Assembly: GCA_019749835.1 (NCBI GenBank)
Contig: JAIEPJ010000020.1
Span: forward strand, 1-64,000
Length of the DNA: 64,000 nucleotides
Source of the DNA: Phreatobacter sp.
Lineage (GTDB): Bacteria; Pseudomonadota; Alphaproteobacteria; Rhizobiales; Phreatobacteraceae
Direction: 5' to 3'
Shown: positions 44,057-53,480 of the stretch, piece after piece
Numbering within the stretch: position 1 is the stretch's first letter
Layout: every line of letters begins with the position of its first letter
Notes under the pieces: model-generated
What the model was told of the DNA's origin: nothing
What the model saw: only the letters and a program-made list of their open reading frames with translations
Databases searched by the model: none
Program-made: the position numbers and the translations under genes

Positions 44057-46095
44057 CCATCCGGATCGGTGTGGATGTCGGCGGCTCGTTCACCGACTTT
44101 GCTGTCCTCGACACCACGAGCGGCAAGGTCACGACCCTCAAGGTCTTCTCGCGGCCCGACGACCCCGGCGCCGAGATCATGCTGGCGCTCGACATCCTGC
44201 GCGACCGCGACGGCCTCCATGCCGATGCCGTGACCGGGTTCGCCCACGGCACGACCGTCGGGATCAACACGGTGATCCAGCGCAACGGCGAGGCGCTCGC
44301 CTTGTTCACGACCCGCAATTTCGAGGACGTGCTGGAAGTGGCGCGCCTGAAGATACCCCAGATCCACAATCTCTACTCGCGTCGTCCCGCGCCCCTGATC
44401 CGCCGCGAATGCGTCTTCGGGATCGACGAGCGGACTCTGGCGAGTGGTGACATCCTCGCCGCCCCGCGCCGAGACGACGTGACAGCGGCGGTCGAGGCGG
44501 CACGGGCGCTGGGATGCCGGGGAATGGTGATCGCCTTCCTGCACGCCTATCGCAACCCCGCCAACGAGCAGGCGGTGAAGGCGATGATCGCGGAGATCGC
44601 GCCGGACATGGCGGTCGTCGCCTCCGCCGAGACATGGCCGATCATCCGCGAGTACGAGCGAACCATCACGGCGGTGATCTCCGGCTATGTGCGGCCGCGC
44701 GTCAGCCACTATCTCGATCGCTTCGAGGACCGGCTTCGCCAGCGGGGTGTCGTCTGCCCGCTCCTGATCACCAAGTCGAACGGCGGGGTGATGGGCCTGG
44801 ACCAGGCGCGCGCCGAATGCGTGCAGATGATCCTTTCCGGCACGGCCTCCGGCGTCATCGGTGCTGGCCATCTCGCGCGCGCCTCCGGATTCGACCGGGT
44901 GCTCAGCCTCGACATCGGCGGGACATCGGCCGATGTCGCCGTCATCGTCGACGGCGAGCCCCAGTACGGAGTCGGCGAGACCATCGGCGACTTTCATATT
45001 CACATCCCCTCGGTATCGGTGTCGTCGGTCGGCCAGGGCGGCGGCTCCATCGCCTGGGTCGACGACCTCGGCGTGCTCCAGGTCGGGCCGAAGAGCGCCG
45101 GCTCGACACCGGGCCCGGCCTGTTATGGCCGCGGCGGGGTGGCCCCCACGATCACGGATGCCATGGCCGTGCAGAACCTGATCGGTCATCTCCCGCTTGG
45201 CTATGGGGCGGTCAGCGTCGACCATGCAGCAGCCCGCGCCGCCTTCGCGCCACTGGCGGAGCGGCTGGACTCTCCGGTCGAATTGGTCGCTGCGGATGTC
45301 CTTGCCATAGCCGTGTCCGGTATGTTCGCCGAGGTCTCGGGGTTGATCTCGCGCTTTGCCATCGATCCGCGGGAGTTTCATCTCTTCGCCTTCGGCGGCG
45401 CCGGTCCCATGCTTGCCTGTTTCCTGGCCAGAGAACTGGACCTCAAGGGCATTGTCGTGCCACCGGCGCCCGGCGTGGTCTCGGCCTTTGGCGGGCTCAT
45501 CGCCGACCTGAAGAACGACTTCATCGCCACGCTCTATCGCGAGGCGACGTCGGAGGCGATGGAGGAGGTTGCCGGGGTCTTCGGCACTCTGGTCGGGCGG
45601 GCCAGGGCCTGGCTGGAACAGCAGGGCCACGAGGGACCAGGTGCACTTCGCCTGTCGGCTGACATGCGCTACGCCGGTCAAAGCTTCGAGATCGAAACGC
45701 CCATCGAATCCACTTGGGTGGATTCGCCTGACCTCGATTCGTTGCGCTCTGCCTTCCATGGCGAACATGCGCGGGTCTATGGGCATGCCGACACAGAAGG
45801 CGCCGTGCAGATCGTCAATCTGCGGGTCGTCATCATGGCAGCGACTCCCAAGCCTTCCCTGGTCAAGCCGGATGGCGCGACCGGTCCGCTCCAGCCGACC
45901 CTGACGGTCGCCGCGCATTTCTACGGACGACCCCACCAGGTTCCGGTCTTCGTCCGGGACGACATCCGGCCCGGACATCGCGTGCCGAGCCCGGCCATCA
46001 TCGCGCAGGACGACACGACGACCGTGATACCTCCCGGTTTCGCCACAGAGGTCGACCGCTTCGGCAATCTCGTCATCACCAGGGACCGGCGCTGA
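44053..46095 (+). CDS. hyuA: Hydantoinase/oxoprolinase family protein, subunit A
   Basis: 680 residues, GTG start overlapping the previous stop. The ASKHA-type ATP-binding segments are present: IRIGVDVGGSFTDFAVLD at the N-terminus, GFAHGTTVGINTVIQRNG, and LSLDIGGTSADVAVIVDG in the middle. The HyuA C-terminal domain follows, with FAFGGAGPMLACFLA and VVPPAPGVVSAFGG. HyuA/HyuB pairs hydrolyse cyclic amides or N-heterocycles (N-methylhydantoin, 5-oxoproline) or carboxylate ketones (acetone/acetophenone carboxylases) using ATP. Two subunits without a third favour a hydantoin- or oxoproline-type reaction. Confidence 0.9.
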   Translation: MTIRIGVDVGGSFTDFAVLDTTSGKVTTLKVFSRPDDPGAEIMLALDILRDRDGLHADAVTGFAHGTTVGINTVIQRNGEALALFTTRNFEDVLEVARLKIPQIHNLYSRRPAPLIRRECVFGIDERTLASGDILAAPRRDDVTAAVEAARALGCRGMVIAFLHAYRNPANEQAVKAMIAEIAPDMAVVASAETWPIIREYERTITAVISGYVRPRVSHYLDRFEDRLRQRGVVCPLLITKSNGGVMGLDQARAECVQMILSGTASGVIGAGHLARASGFDRVLSLDIGGTSADVAVIVDGEPQYGVGETIGDFHIHIPSVSVSSVGQGGGSIAWVDDLGVLQVGPKSAGSTPGPACYGRGGVAPTITDAMAVQNLIGHLPLGYGAVSVDHAAARAAFAPLAERLDSPVELVAADVLAIAVSGMFAEVSGLISRFAIDPREFHLFAFGGAGPMLACFLARELDLKGIVVPPAPGVVSAFGGLIADLKNDFIATLYREATSEAMEEVAGVFGTLVGRARAWLEQQGHEGPGALRLSADMRYAGQSFEIETPIESTWVDSPDLDSLRSAFHGEHARVYGHADTEGAVQIVNLRVVIMAATPKPSLVKPDGATGPLQPTLTVAAHFYGRPHQVPVFVRDDIRPGHRVPSPAIIAQDDTTTVIPPGFATEVDRFGNLVITRDRR

Positions 46096-48065
46096 TGGCC
46101 TTCGATCCTCGTCACCTGAAGGTCTTCGCCAATTTCTGCGCCGCGGCCGCCGATGCCATGGCCTTCACGCTGATGCGCACCGCCCATTCCGCCTTCGTGA
46201 AGGAGACCGAGGATTTCTCCTGCCAGGTCGTCAGCCGCGAGGGTCTCGCCTTTGCCAACCCCCGCAGCTTCGGCGCCCCCTGGTATTCAGGGATCGACTA
46301 TGGCCCGCTTCTCGCCCGTTTCGAGACCTATCGCGACGGTGACATCTGCATCACCAATGATGTCTACGAGGGCCATGTCGCCACCCATACGCCCGATATC
46401 CACATCTGGAAGCCGGTCTTCCATGCGGGACGCATCGCCTGTTTCGTCGTAGGCCATATCCACAACACGGATGTCGGCGGTGCCGTCCCGGCCTCGCTGT
46501 CTCGCTCGCTGACCGAGATCGAGCAGGAGGGGCTGCGCATCCCCCCGGTCAAGCTGGTCGAGAACGGTCGGCTGAACACCTTCGTCCTCGCTGCGATCCG
46601 CTCCAACGTGCGCGCACCCGACCAGAACATCGGTGACATCCAGGCCCAGATCGCCTCGGTCAATGTCGGCGAACGGAAGATGGCCGAAATCGTCCACCGC
46701 TTCGGCTTCGACGGGTTCATGGCGGGTGTCGACGCCATCCTGGACTATGCCGATCGTCAGGCCCGCGCCATCATCCGGCGGATCCCGGATGGCGACTATT
46801 TCTTCGCCGATTATGCGGACGAGGATTCGGTCGGCGGCCAACCGTGCCGGGTGGCGCTGACGCTGTCGGTGCGCGGCGACGAGGTCGTGCTCGACTATAC
46901 CGGCTCCGACCCGCAACTTGGCTCCTCGCTGAACATGCCGACCGGCGGCCGCGAGCGACACCCGCTCGTGATGGTGGGGCTGACCTATGTGCTGTGGACG
47001 CTGGACAACAGCCTCCTGCTGAACGCCGGGACGCTGCGGCCGACACGCGCGGTCCTCCCCGAGGGCAGCGTCGTGAATTGCCAGATGCCCGCGGCTGTCG
47101 GCATGCGCTCCCTGACATGCGCCATGACGCAGATCGTCACCGTCGGCGCCTTCGCCCAGGCGATGCCCGATCTCATCCCGACCGCCTCTCCGGGCGGCAA
47201 TGCCATCATGAACATCAAGACGCAGGGACGTGCCGGACGCCCGGTCATGGCCTCGATCGGTCCGGTCGGCGGCGGCGGCGGGGCCACGCCCTTCGCCGAT
47301 GGCTCGGACGGCGCTGGCGGAGCGACCGGCTTTCTCCGCAACACGCCGATCGAGATCAGCGAGGCGGAGGTGCCGATCCGCTTCCTGCGCTACGGCCTCG
47401 AGCCCGATACCGGTGCCCCGGGGCGCTATCGCGGTGGCCTCTCCGCGGTCATGGAATTCGAGGTGGCCGCCCCCGAGACGGTCGTCACGGCCCGAAACCG
47501 CAACCGCTCGGTGATGGGGAGCTGGGGCCTGCACGGCGGATCGCCGGGCCGGATCTCGCTGTTCCTGCGTAATCCGGGCCGCGCGGACGCGGTTTCGCTG
47601 GGCAACACTGATCTCGTCGCCTGCGCACCAGGCGACGTCATCCGGGTCGTCGGACCGGGGGCCGGAGGATGGGGGGACCCCTTCCGACGCTCCCCTGAAG
47701 AGGTGCTGACCGACGTCGTCCGCGGCGCTGTCTCTGTGGCGAGTGCCCGCGCCGACTATGGCGTGGTGATCGCGGACCGGGCGGTCGATGTCGCAGCCAC
47801 GACAGCGATCCGCAGTTCCCGGGCCGCGCAACCGGAAGAGGCCGTCGTGTTCAGCCCCGAGCGCATCGCCTTCGAAACGATCTGGACACGCGAACGCTAC
47901 GATCTGCTGACCGACTTCCTGGCCCGGCAACCCGTGACCTGGCGCTTCTTCCTGAAACACCGCGTCTTCGCGGCGGTGGCGGCGTCATCACAGGCTTCAC
48001 CCGTGTCGGACCAGATGCGGGCGATCTTCGCCGACCTGACGCAACGCTACGGCCTGCCGGCCTGA
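46095..48065 (+). CDS. hyuB: Hydantoinase/oxoprolinase family protein, subunit B
   Basis: 656 residues sharing one base with the hyuA stop. HyuB features: DAMAFTLMRTAHSAFVKETE, DICITNDVYEGHVATHTPD, QNIGDIQAQIASVNVGERKM, the glycine-rich GPVGGGGGATPFADGSDGAG, and PGRYRGGLSAVMEFEV. About 100 residues beyond the usual end (from VRGAVSVASARADYGVVI on) carry a region often seen in this family. It converges with the ABC ATPase gene on the other strand, with 3 bp between the stops. Confidence 0.9.
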   Translation: MAFDPRHLKVFANFCAAAADAMAFTLMRTAHSAFVKETEDFSCQVVSREGLAFANPRSFGAPWYSGIDYGPLLARFETYRDGDICITNDVYEGHVATHTPDIHIWKPVFHAGRIACFVVGHIHNTDVGGAVPASLSRSLTEIEQEGLRIPPVKLVENGRLNTFVLAAIRSNVRAPDQNIGDIQAQIASVNVGERKMAEIVHRFGFDGFMAGVDAILDYADRQARAIIRRIPDGDYFFADYADEDSVGGQPCRVALTLSVRGDEVVLDYTGSDPQLGSSLNMPTGGRERHPLVMVGLTYVLWTLDNSLLLNAGTLRPTRAVLPEGSVVNCQMPAAVGMRSLTCAMTQIVTVGAFAQAMPDLIPTASPGGNAIMNIKTQGRAGRPVMASIGPVGGGGGATPFADGSDGAGGATGFLRNTPIEISEAEVPIRFLRYGLEPDTGAPGRYRGGLSAVMEFEVAAPETVVTARNRNRSVMGSWGLHGGSPGRISLFLRNPGRADAVSLGNTDLVACAPGDVIRVVGPGAGGWGDPFRRSPEEVLTDVVRGAVSVASARADYGVVIADRAVDVAATTAIRSSRAAQPEEAVVFSPERIAFETIWTRERYDLLTDFLARQPVTWRFFLKHRVFAAVAASSQASPVSDQMRAIFADLTQRYGLPA

Positions 48066-48068
48066 CGC

Positions 48069-49850
48069 TCAGCCCGCCGGAAGGTGGCAAGCGATCGCCC
48101 CGCCCGCCGCCGTTGTGCGGATCGGCGGCTGGCCGATCTCGCAGGTGCCCGCGATCCGGTCGGGGCAGCGGGGATGGAAGACGCAGCCCTCGGCCAGAGA
48201 GAGGTCGACCTTGCCTTCGCGCGCGGCCAGGGCCTCCTCCTCCAGCCACCCCCGCCGCAGGGCTGGAACCGACGCCAGCAGCAGCCGGGTATAGGGGTGA
48301 TGATCCGTCCCGGCGATGCCCGACGCGGCCATCGTCTCGACCTGCCGGCCGGCATAGAGAACCAGGACGTCGTCGCAGATGGCCCGGACGGTCTTCAGGT
48401 CATGGCTGATGAACATGGTCGTCAGGCCGAGTTCGCGTCGCAGTTCCACGATGAGGTCGAGGATGGCGGCCGCGACCACCGTGTCGAGCGCAGAGGTAAC
48501 CTCATCGCAGAGCAGCACGTCGGGCCTGGCCGCCAGCGCCCGGGCGAGGTTCACGCGTTGCTTCTGGCCGCCGGACAGGTCACCTGGAAGTCGGCCCAGA
48601 ACATCGGCCGGCAGGTGGGTAAGATCCAGCATCCGGCGGACCTGAGCGCGGCGCTCCTCACCGCGCAGCCCGAAATAGAAGGTCAGCGGACGTCCGATGA
48701 TCTCCTCGATCGACATGGTCGGATTGAGGGCTGTGTCGGCCGACTGGAAGACCAGCTGAATGCGCCGGAGCTGATCCTTGCTGCGCTGGGCGAGGGCCGG
48801 CGGCAGGTTTTCGCCCGCCAGCGCCACGGTGCCGCGGGTCTGCGGGGCGAGGCCGGCGATGACACGGGCAAGGGTCGACTTGCCGCAACCGGACTCGCCG
48901 ATGATGCCGAGCGAGGCACCGCGCGCGATCGTCAGAGCGACGTCCCGGAGGATCGGAATGCGCGGCTCGCCGGTCTCGGTCAGGCCGCCGTATCCGGCCG
49001 TCAGACCCGTCACGGCGAGAAGCGGCGGCTCCTTGGCCTTGGCATCCTCGTCCCGCAGCCGCGGCGCCGGCTCGGCGGCGGCGAGAAGGCTTCGGGTGTA
49101 GTCGTTCTTCGGCTGCGTCAGCAGGGCATCGATCGGCCCGGTCTCGCGGACCTCGCCGTTGCGAAGCACGACGATGCGATCGGCAATCTGGGCGATGACC
49201 GCGAGATCGTGGGTGACATAGATGCCGGTGGTCGCCCGGTCGCGGATCGCCGCCTTGAAGGCCTTGAGCACCTCGATCTGCGTCGTCACGTCCAGCGCCG
49301 TCGTCGGCTCGTCGAAGATGACGACATCGGGGTCCGTGATCAGTGCCATGGCCGCCATGAGGCGCTGCAGCTGGCCACCGGAGACCTGATGCGGATAGCG
49401 GTTGCCGATGGTGTCCGGCGCGGGAATGGCAAGGGCGCGGAACAGGTCGACGGCCTTGGCACGCGCCTCGGCTTCGCTGGCGGTGCCGTGGATCAGCGCG
49501 CTTTCGATGACCTGCGCCATGATCGTGCGGGAGGGATTGAAGGAGGCCGCCGCGCTCTGGGCGATATAGGCGATGCGCCGGCCGCGGATGGCCCGCAGGG
49601 CCTTCTCGCCGAGCGACGTGATCTCGGCCTCGCCAACCCGGATCGTGCCACCCGATATCCGGCAGCCGTAGCGCGCATATCCCATGGTCGCGAGCGCGAT
49701 CGTCGTCTTGCCTGAGCCCGACTCGCCGATGAGCCCGAGCACCTCGCCACGCGCGACCTCGAGGCTGACGCCCTTGACGATCTCGGTCTCGGTGCCGTCG
49801 GCGCCGCGTGCCGTCACACGCAGGTCCTGGATGCTGACGAGGGCTGTCAC
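48069..49850 (-). CDS. Peptide ABC importer, fused double ATP-binding protein (DppD-DppF type)
   Basis: 593 residues containing two complete ATPase domains. Domain 1 (about 1-270): Walker A GESGSGKTT, signature VSGGQLQR, Walker B VVIFDEPTTALD. Domain 2 (about 290-560): Walker A GESGCGKST, signature LSGGQKQR, Walker B VLLCDEVTSALD (valine in the DEP position). The C-terminal cysteine segment GCVFHPRCPDRIAGTC closes the protein. Such fusions (GsiA/YejF type) replace the usual two genes. It follows the DppC-like permease by one base in the minus-strand operon. Confidence 0.93.
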   Translation of the reverse strand: MTALVSIQDLRVTARGADGTETEIVKGVSLEVARGEVLGLIGESGSGKTTIALATMGYARYGCRISGGTIRVGEAEITSLGEKALRAIRGRRIAYIAQSAAASFNPSRTIMAQVIESALIHGTASEAEARAKAVDLFRALAIPAPDTIGNRYPHQVSGGQLQRLMAAMALITDPDVVIFDEPTTALDVTTQIEVLKAFKAAIRDRATTGIYVTHDLAVIAQIADRIVVLRNGEVRETGPIDALLTQPKNDYTRSLLAAAEPAPRLRDEDAKAKEPPLLAVTGLTAGYGGLTETGEPRIPILRDVALTIARGASLGIIGESGCGKSTLARVIAGLAPQTRGTVALAGENLPPALAQRSKDQLRRIQLVFQSADTALNPTMSIEEIIGRPLTFYFGLRGEERRAQVRRMLDLTHLPADVLGRLPGDLSGGQKQRVNLARALAARPDVLLCDEVTSALDTVVAAAILDLIVELRRELGLTTMFISHDLKTVRAICDDVLVLYAGRQVETMAASGIAGTDHHPYTRLLLASVPALRRGWLEEEALAAREGKVDLSLAEGCVFHPRCPDRIAGTCEIGQPPIRTTAAGGAIACHLPAG

Positions 49851-49851
49851 C

Positions 49852-50691
49852 TCAATGCACTCCCTCGCGCACGCGGCCGCTGAAGAAGGCGTCGATCGAC
49901 AGGTTCACCGCGATGGTGAGGGAGGCAATGGCGAGTGCTGGCAGGACGACGGCGGGCGCGCCATAGGCGAGACCACTGATGTTCTCGCGCACCAGTGACC
50001 CCCAGTCGGCCTGCGGGGGCTGCACCCCGAGACCGAGGAAACTGAGGCTCGACAGCAGCAGAACGACATAGATGAACCGAAGGCCGAAATCGGCGAGGAC
50101 CGGGCTCACCATGTTCGGCAGGATCTCCCGGGTCATGATGTAGAACGTGCCCTCCCCCCGCGCGCGTGCCGCCACGACGAAATCGAGCGCCGCGACATTC
50201 ACCGCCACGGACCGGACAATGCGGTAGCAGCCGGGCACGTAGATGATGGCGAGCGTCAGGATCAGCACCGGCACCGACGAGCCGAAGGCCGCAACGACAA
50301 CAAGGCCGAACATCTTCGAGGGAATGGAAATCAGCGCATCGAGAAAGCGGCTGAGGGCGGCATCGAAGAAACCGCCGATCGCCGAAGCGGCTAGGCCCAG
50401 CATCAGGCCGGTGGTGACCGCCAGGCTCGTAGCGACGAGGGCGATGCCGAGGGTCTGGCGGGTGCCGGCGATGATACGGGAGAGCATGTCGCGGCCAAAA
50501 TAGTCCGTTCCGAGGAGGAACTTGGCGCTGAAACCCTCGAACAGATCGGCATCCTGGATGGCGGCGGGATCATAGGGAGCAATCGCCGGGCCGAACACCG
50601 CGACGAGCAGCCAGGCGATGACGATCACCGGAGCGATGATCCGGGTGAGGTTGCGGGTCCGGCGGGGGCGAGTGTCGGCGATGGCGGCCAT
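49852..50691 (-). CDS. Peptide ABC importer permease, DppC-like (importer 3)
   Basis: 279 residues from the ATG at 50691; the frame remains open upstream only through the neighbouring permease. FLLGTDYFGRDMLSRIIAGTR is the DppC hallmark. The coupling loop FVVAARARGEGTFYIMTREILP and LSFLGLGVQPPQADWGSLV near the C-terminus support the call. Six helices are predicted. It lies 2 bp after the DppB-like gene. Confidence 0.92.
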   Translation of the reverse strand: MAAIADTRPRRTRNLTRIIAPVIVIAWLLVAVFGPAIAPYDPAAIQDADLFEGFSAKFLLGTDYFGRDMLSRIIAGTRQTLGIALVATSLAVTTGLMLGLAASAIGGFFDAALSRFLDALISIPSKMFGLVVVAAFGSSVPVLILTLAIIYVPGCYRIVRSVAVNVAALDFVVAARARGEGTFYIMTREILPNMVSPVLADFGLRFIYVVLLLSSLSFLGLGVQPPQADWGSLVRENISGLAYGAPAVVLPALAIASLTIAVNLSIDAFFSGRVREGVH

Positions 50692-50693
50692 GC

Positions 50694-51650
50694 TCAGCCC
50701 TGCCTCAGACGTGGATTGGCGAGGATGGCGGCCACGTCGGCTGCGGTGACGAGGACGAGATAGGCGGCACAGAACAGCATGGCGCAGGCCTGGACCAGCG
50801 GCAGGTCGCGCGTCGACACGCCGTCGACCATCAGCTTGGCGATGCCCGGATAGTTGAAGATGGTCTCGACGATGATGACCCCGCCGAGCAGGAAGGACAG
50901 CGAGAAGGCGATCGCATTGGCGATGGGCCCGATGGCATTGGGCAAGGCATGCCACAAGACGATGCGCATCTGGCTGGCGCCCTTCAGCCGCGCCATCTCG
51001 ACATAGGACGACGACAGGACGTCGACGAGAGCGGCGCGGGTCATGCGCGCCATCTGGGCGACGACGACAAAGGTCAGCGTCATGACCGGCAGCGCGAAAA
51101 CGCGGATGGCATCGAAGAGGCCATTGATCCGGCCGAGCTGGGACAGCGCCGGCACCCATTGCAGGTGAACCGCGAAGATCAGAACCGCCGCCGATGCCAC
51201 AAGGAACTCCGGCACCGAAACGACCAGCACCGTCGACGCGCCCACCACCCGATCGTAGAGAGACCCCCGCCAGACGGCGGAAGTGATCCCGAGCGTCAAG
51301 GCGAGCGGGACGGCGACGAGCGCCGTCACACCGGCGAGAATGAGGGAGTTGCCGAGCCGTGACCCGATGAGCGCAGCAACCGGCTGGCCGTTGACGAGGG
51401 ACAGTCCGGCATCGCCGGTCAGCAGTTTGCCGAGCCAGGCAAGATAGCGCTGGAAGGGCGGCACATCGAGGCCGAGCGCGGTGCGCAGGCCGGCGACGGC
51501 CTCGGGCGTCGCGGCCTGGCCGAGCAATTCCTGGGCGACATCACCTGGCAGAAGGTTGGTGATGACGAAGACCGCCGTGGCGACGAAGAGGAGCGTTGCC
51601 AGCGACAGCAGGAAGCGGCTCAGCAGAAGCCAGCCGATCGTCGCCCTCAT
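50694..51650 (-). CDS. Peptide ABC importer permease, DppB-like (importer 3)
   Basis: 318 residues, ATG preceded by GGAGGAGG. The first helix FLLSLATLLFVATAVFVITN, the segment LGLDVPPFQRYLAWLGKLLTGDAGLSL, and the coupling loop YVEMARLKGASQMRIVLWHAL are as expected for DppB. FNYPGIAKLMVDGVSTRDLPL is the typical periplasmic loop before the last helix. Confidence 0.92.
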   Translation of the reverse strand: MRATIGWLLLSRFLLSLATLLFVATAVFVITNLLPGDVAQELLGQAATPEAVAGLRTALGLDVPPFQRYLAWLGKLLTGDAGLSLVNGQPVAALIGSRLGNSLILAGVTALVAVPLALTLGITSAVWRGSLYDRVVGASTVLVVSVPEFLVASAAVLIFAVHLQWVPALSQLGRINGLFDAIRVFALPVMTLTFVVVAQMARMTRAALVDVLSSSYVEMARLKGASQMRIVLWHALPNAIGPIANAIAFSLSFLLGGVIIVETIFNYPGIAKLMVDGVSTRDLPLVQACAMLFCAAYLVLVTAADVAAILANPRLRQG

Positions 51651-51676
51651 CGCCTCCTCCTTTCATCGTCTCGAAA

Positions 51677-51701
51677 GGCGCCCCCGCGAAGCGGAGGCGC
51701 C
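51677..51701 (-). promoter_or_regulatory. Intercistronic hairpin after the binding-protein gene
   Basis: Read on the minus strand, GGCGCCTCCGC, loop TTC, then GCGGGGGCGCC form an 11-bp stem with one T-G pair, 9 bp past the binding-protein stop and before the permease gene. No T-run follows. It has the same kind and position as the hairpins at 14263 and 29140. Confidence 0.55.
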
Positions 51702-51710
51702 GTGACCGGG

Positions 51711-53336
51711 TCAGGCGTCGAGCCAGACATGCTCGGCGAAGGCGTAGCCCATGAGCGAGCCCGTTCCCATTGGCGTCAGGCCTTTCAGCTTGGCTGAATG
51801 GGCGTCGAGACCGCTGATGAAGACCGGAATGCCGATGCCCGAGCTCTCATGCACCATCACCTGCATGTCGGTATACATCTGCTTGCGCTTGGCCCCGTCC
51901 GTCTCGGCACGCGCGGCCAGCAGCAATTGGTCGAACTTCTCGTTCTTCCAGCCGCTCTCGTTCCAGGCCGCCGTGGAGGCGAAGAACAGGCTGAACAGCA
52001 CATCGGCCGAGGGGCGCGGGTTGATGTTGCCGTAGCCGACCGGAACCTTCATCCAGTAGTTCGACCAGTAGCCATCGGCCGGCACCTGTCGCAGCTCGAT
52101 CTTGACACCGATGGCCTGGGCCGCCTGCTGCAGCAGCAAGCCCATCTCGACCGAACCGGTCGCGGCAACGGAGGTGACCACGGGAATGGTCGAGCCGATC
52201 GCGCCGGCCTTGTTCATGTGGAACTTGGCCTTTTCCGGATCGAAGGGCCGCTGCGGAATGTCCTTGGCGTGGTAACGGTTCATCGGCGGGATCGGCTGGT
52301 CGTTGGCCACCTCCGCATAGTTCTGGAAGACATTGCGCCGGATGACGTTGCGGTTCATCAGCAACTTCATGCCGAGGACGAAGTCGGCGTTGTTGCCGGG
52401 CGGCTGGTCGAGGCGCATGACCAGATCGGTGTAATTACCCGACTTGGTCTCCATGATCGCCAGATCATTGCGCGCGAGGATCAGACGCGCCGAGGCCGGG
52501 TTGACGTTACCGACAAGCTGCACGTCACCGGCCATCAATGCGTTGACGCGGGCGCCGACGTCGGGAATGCCGAAGAACTCGATCTCGTCGACATAGGGCC
52601 CGCCGCCCTGCTTCCAATAGTTCTCATTGCGGACGGCGATGGACCGGACGCCGGGCGTGAATTCCTTGCACTTGTAGGGGCCGGTGCCGATGCCCTTGGA
52701 GAAATCGGTAGTGCCGGCCGGGGCGATCAGGAAGTGATGCGTGCCGAGAACGACGGGGAAATCGGCATTGGGACCGGTGAGCGTGACGGTCACCTCATGG
52801 GTGCCGGTCGCGACGATCTCCTTCATCTGGGCGGCGAGGGCGCGGGCCCGCGACCCGGTCGCCGGATCGAGATGGCGCTGCAGGGAGAAGACGACGTCCT
52901 CGGCCTTGAACTCCTTGCCGTCGTGGAACTGCACGCCCTTGCGCAGCTTGATGGTCCAGACTGTCGCCTTGTCGCTGGTCATGGATTCCGCCAGCGACAT
53001 CTGCGGGGTCAGCGTGGCGTCGAGATCGACAAGGCCGTTGTAGAACATCGAACAGCGGCAGTAGTCCGTCGAGTAGGACTGCTTGGCGGGATCAAGCGTA
53101 TCGGCGGTCGACGTGCCGAAACCTGCAACACGGATCTTGCCGCCCTTTTTCGGGGTCTGGGCATGGGCCGTCGTGGCGGCGCCAATCAGGCTCCCGCCGA
53201 AGCCAGCACCGATGCCGATCGCACCGAGGAGCGCGAGGACGTCGCGGCGAGAGGCGCCTGTACGCACGGCCTGCATGAGGCGTTGGCGCTCCGTCAGCGA
53301 CAGGAGCGAAAGCGGATCGAAGGACTGTCCGGTCAT
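51711..53336 (-). CDS. Periplasmic substrate-binding protein of peptide-type ABC importer 3
   Basis: 541 residues. A long N-region carries a twin-arginine motif (ASRRDVLALLGAIGIG), so export is probably folded through Tat, with cleavage near TTAHAQ (about residue 60). The family-5 core has KKGGKIRVAGFGTSTADTLD, WTIKLRKGVQFHDGKEFKAED, and a C-terminal GIPVFISGLDAHSAKLKG. It is preceded in the operon by an amine-oxidase-like flavoprotein, suggesting that the ligand is an amine- or amino-acid-containing compound. HyuA/B on the opposite strand may use the same compound. Confidence 0.9.
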   Translation of the reverse strand: MTGQSFDPLSLLSLTERQRLMQAVRTGASRRDVLALLGAIGIGAGFGGSLIGAATTAHAQTPKKGGKIRVAGFGTSTADTLDPAKQSYSTDYCRCSMFYNGLVDLDATLTPQMSLAESMTSDKATVWTIKLRKGVQFHDGKEFKAEDVVFSLQRHLDPATGSRARALAAQMKEIVATGTHEVTVTLTGPNADFPVVLGTHHFLIAPAGTTDFSKGIGTGPYKCKEFTPGVRSIAVRNENYWKQGGGPYVDEIEFFGIPDVGARVNALMAGDVQLVGNVNPASARLILARNDLAIMETKSGNYTDLVMRLDQPPGNNADFVLGMKLLMNRNVIRRNVFQNYAEVANDQPIPPMNRYHAKDIPQRPFDPEKAKFHMNKAGAIGSTIPVVTSVAATGSVEMGLLLQQAAQAIGVKIELRQVPADGYWSNYWMKVPVGYGNINPRPSADVLFSLFFASTAAWNESGWKNEKFDQLLLAARAETDGAKRKQMYTDMQVMVHESSGIGIPVFISGLDAHSAKLKGLTPMGTGSLMGYAFAEHVWLDA

Positions 53337-53480
53337 TGTTGAGTTCCCCTGGTCTTGGTGGTCGTCACTCTGCAGATCTCTGGATCGTCCCCCTGCGGCG
53401 CGGAGCCTTTGCCCTCTCTCGCCGATGGGGATCTTGCCGTGTTGCCGTCTCAGGCCGTCGTTGCCACCTCCCTCACTGGC

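Noticed and set aside
43990..45978. 662-codon minus-strand frame over hyuA
   Set aside because: Antisense shadow of a gene with intact HyuA motifs.
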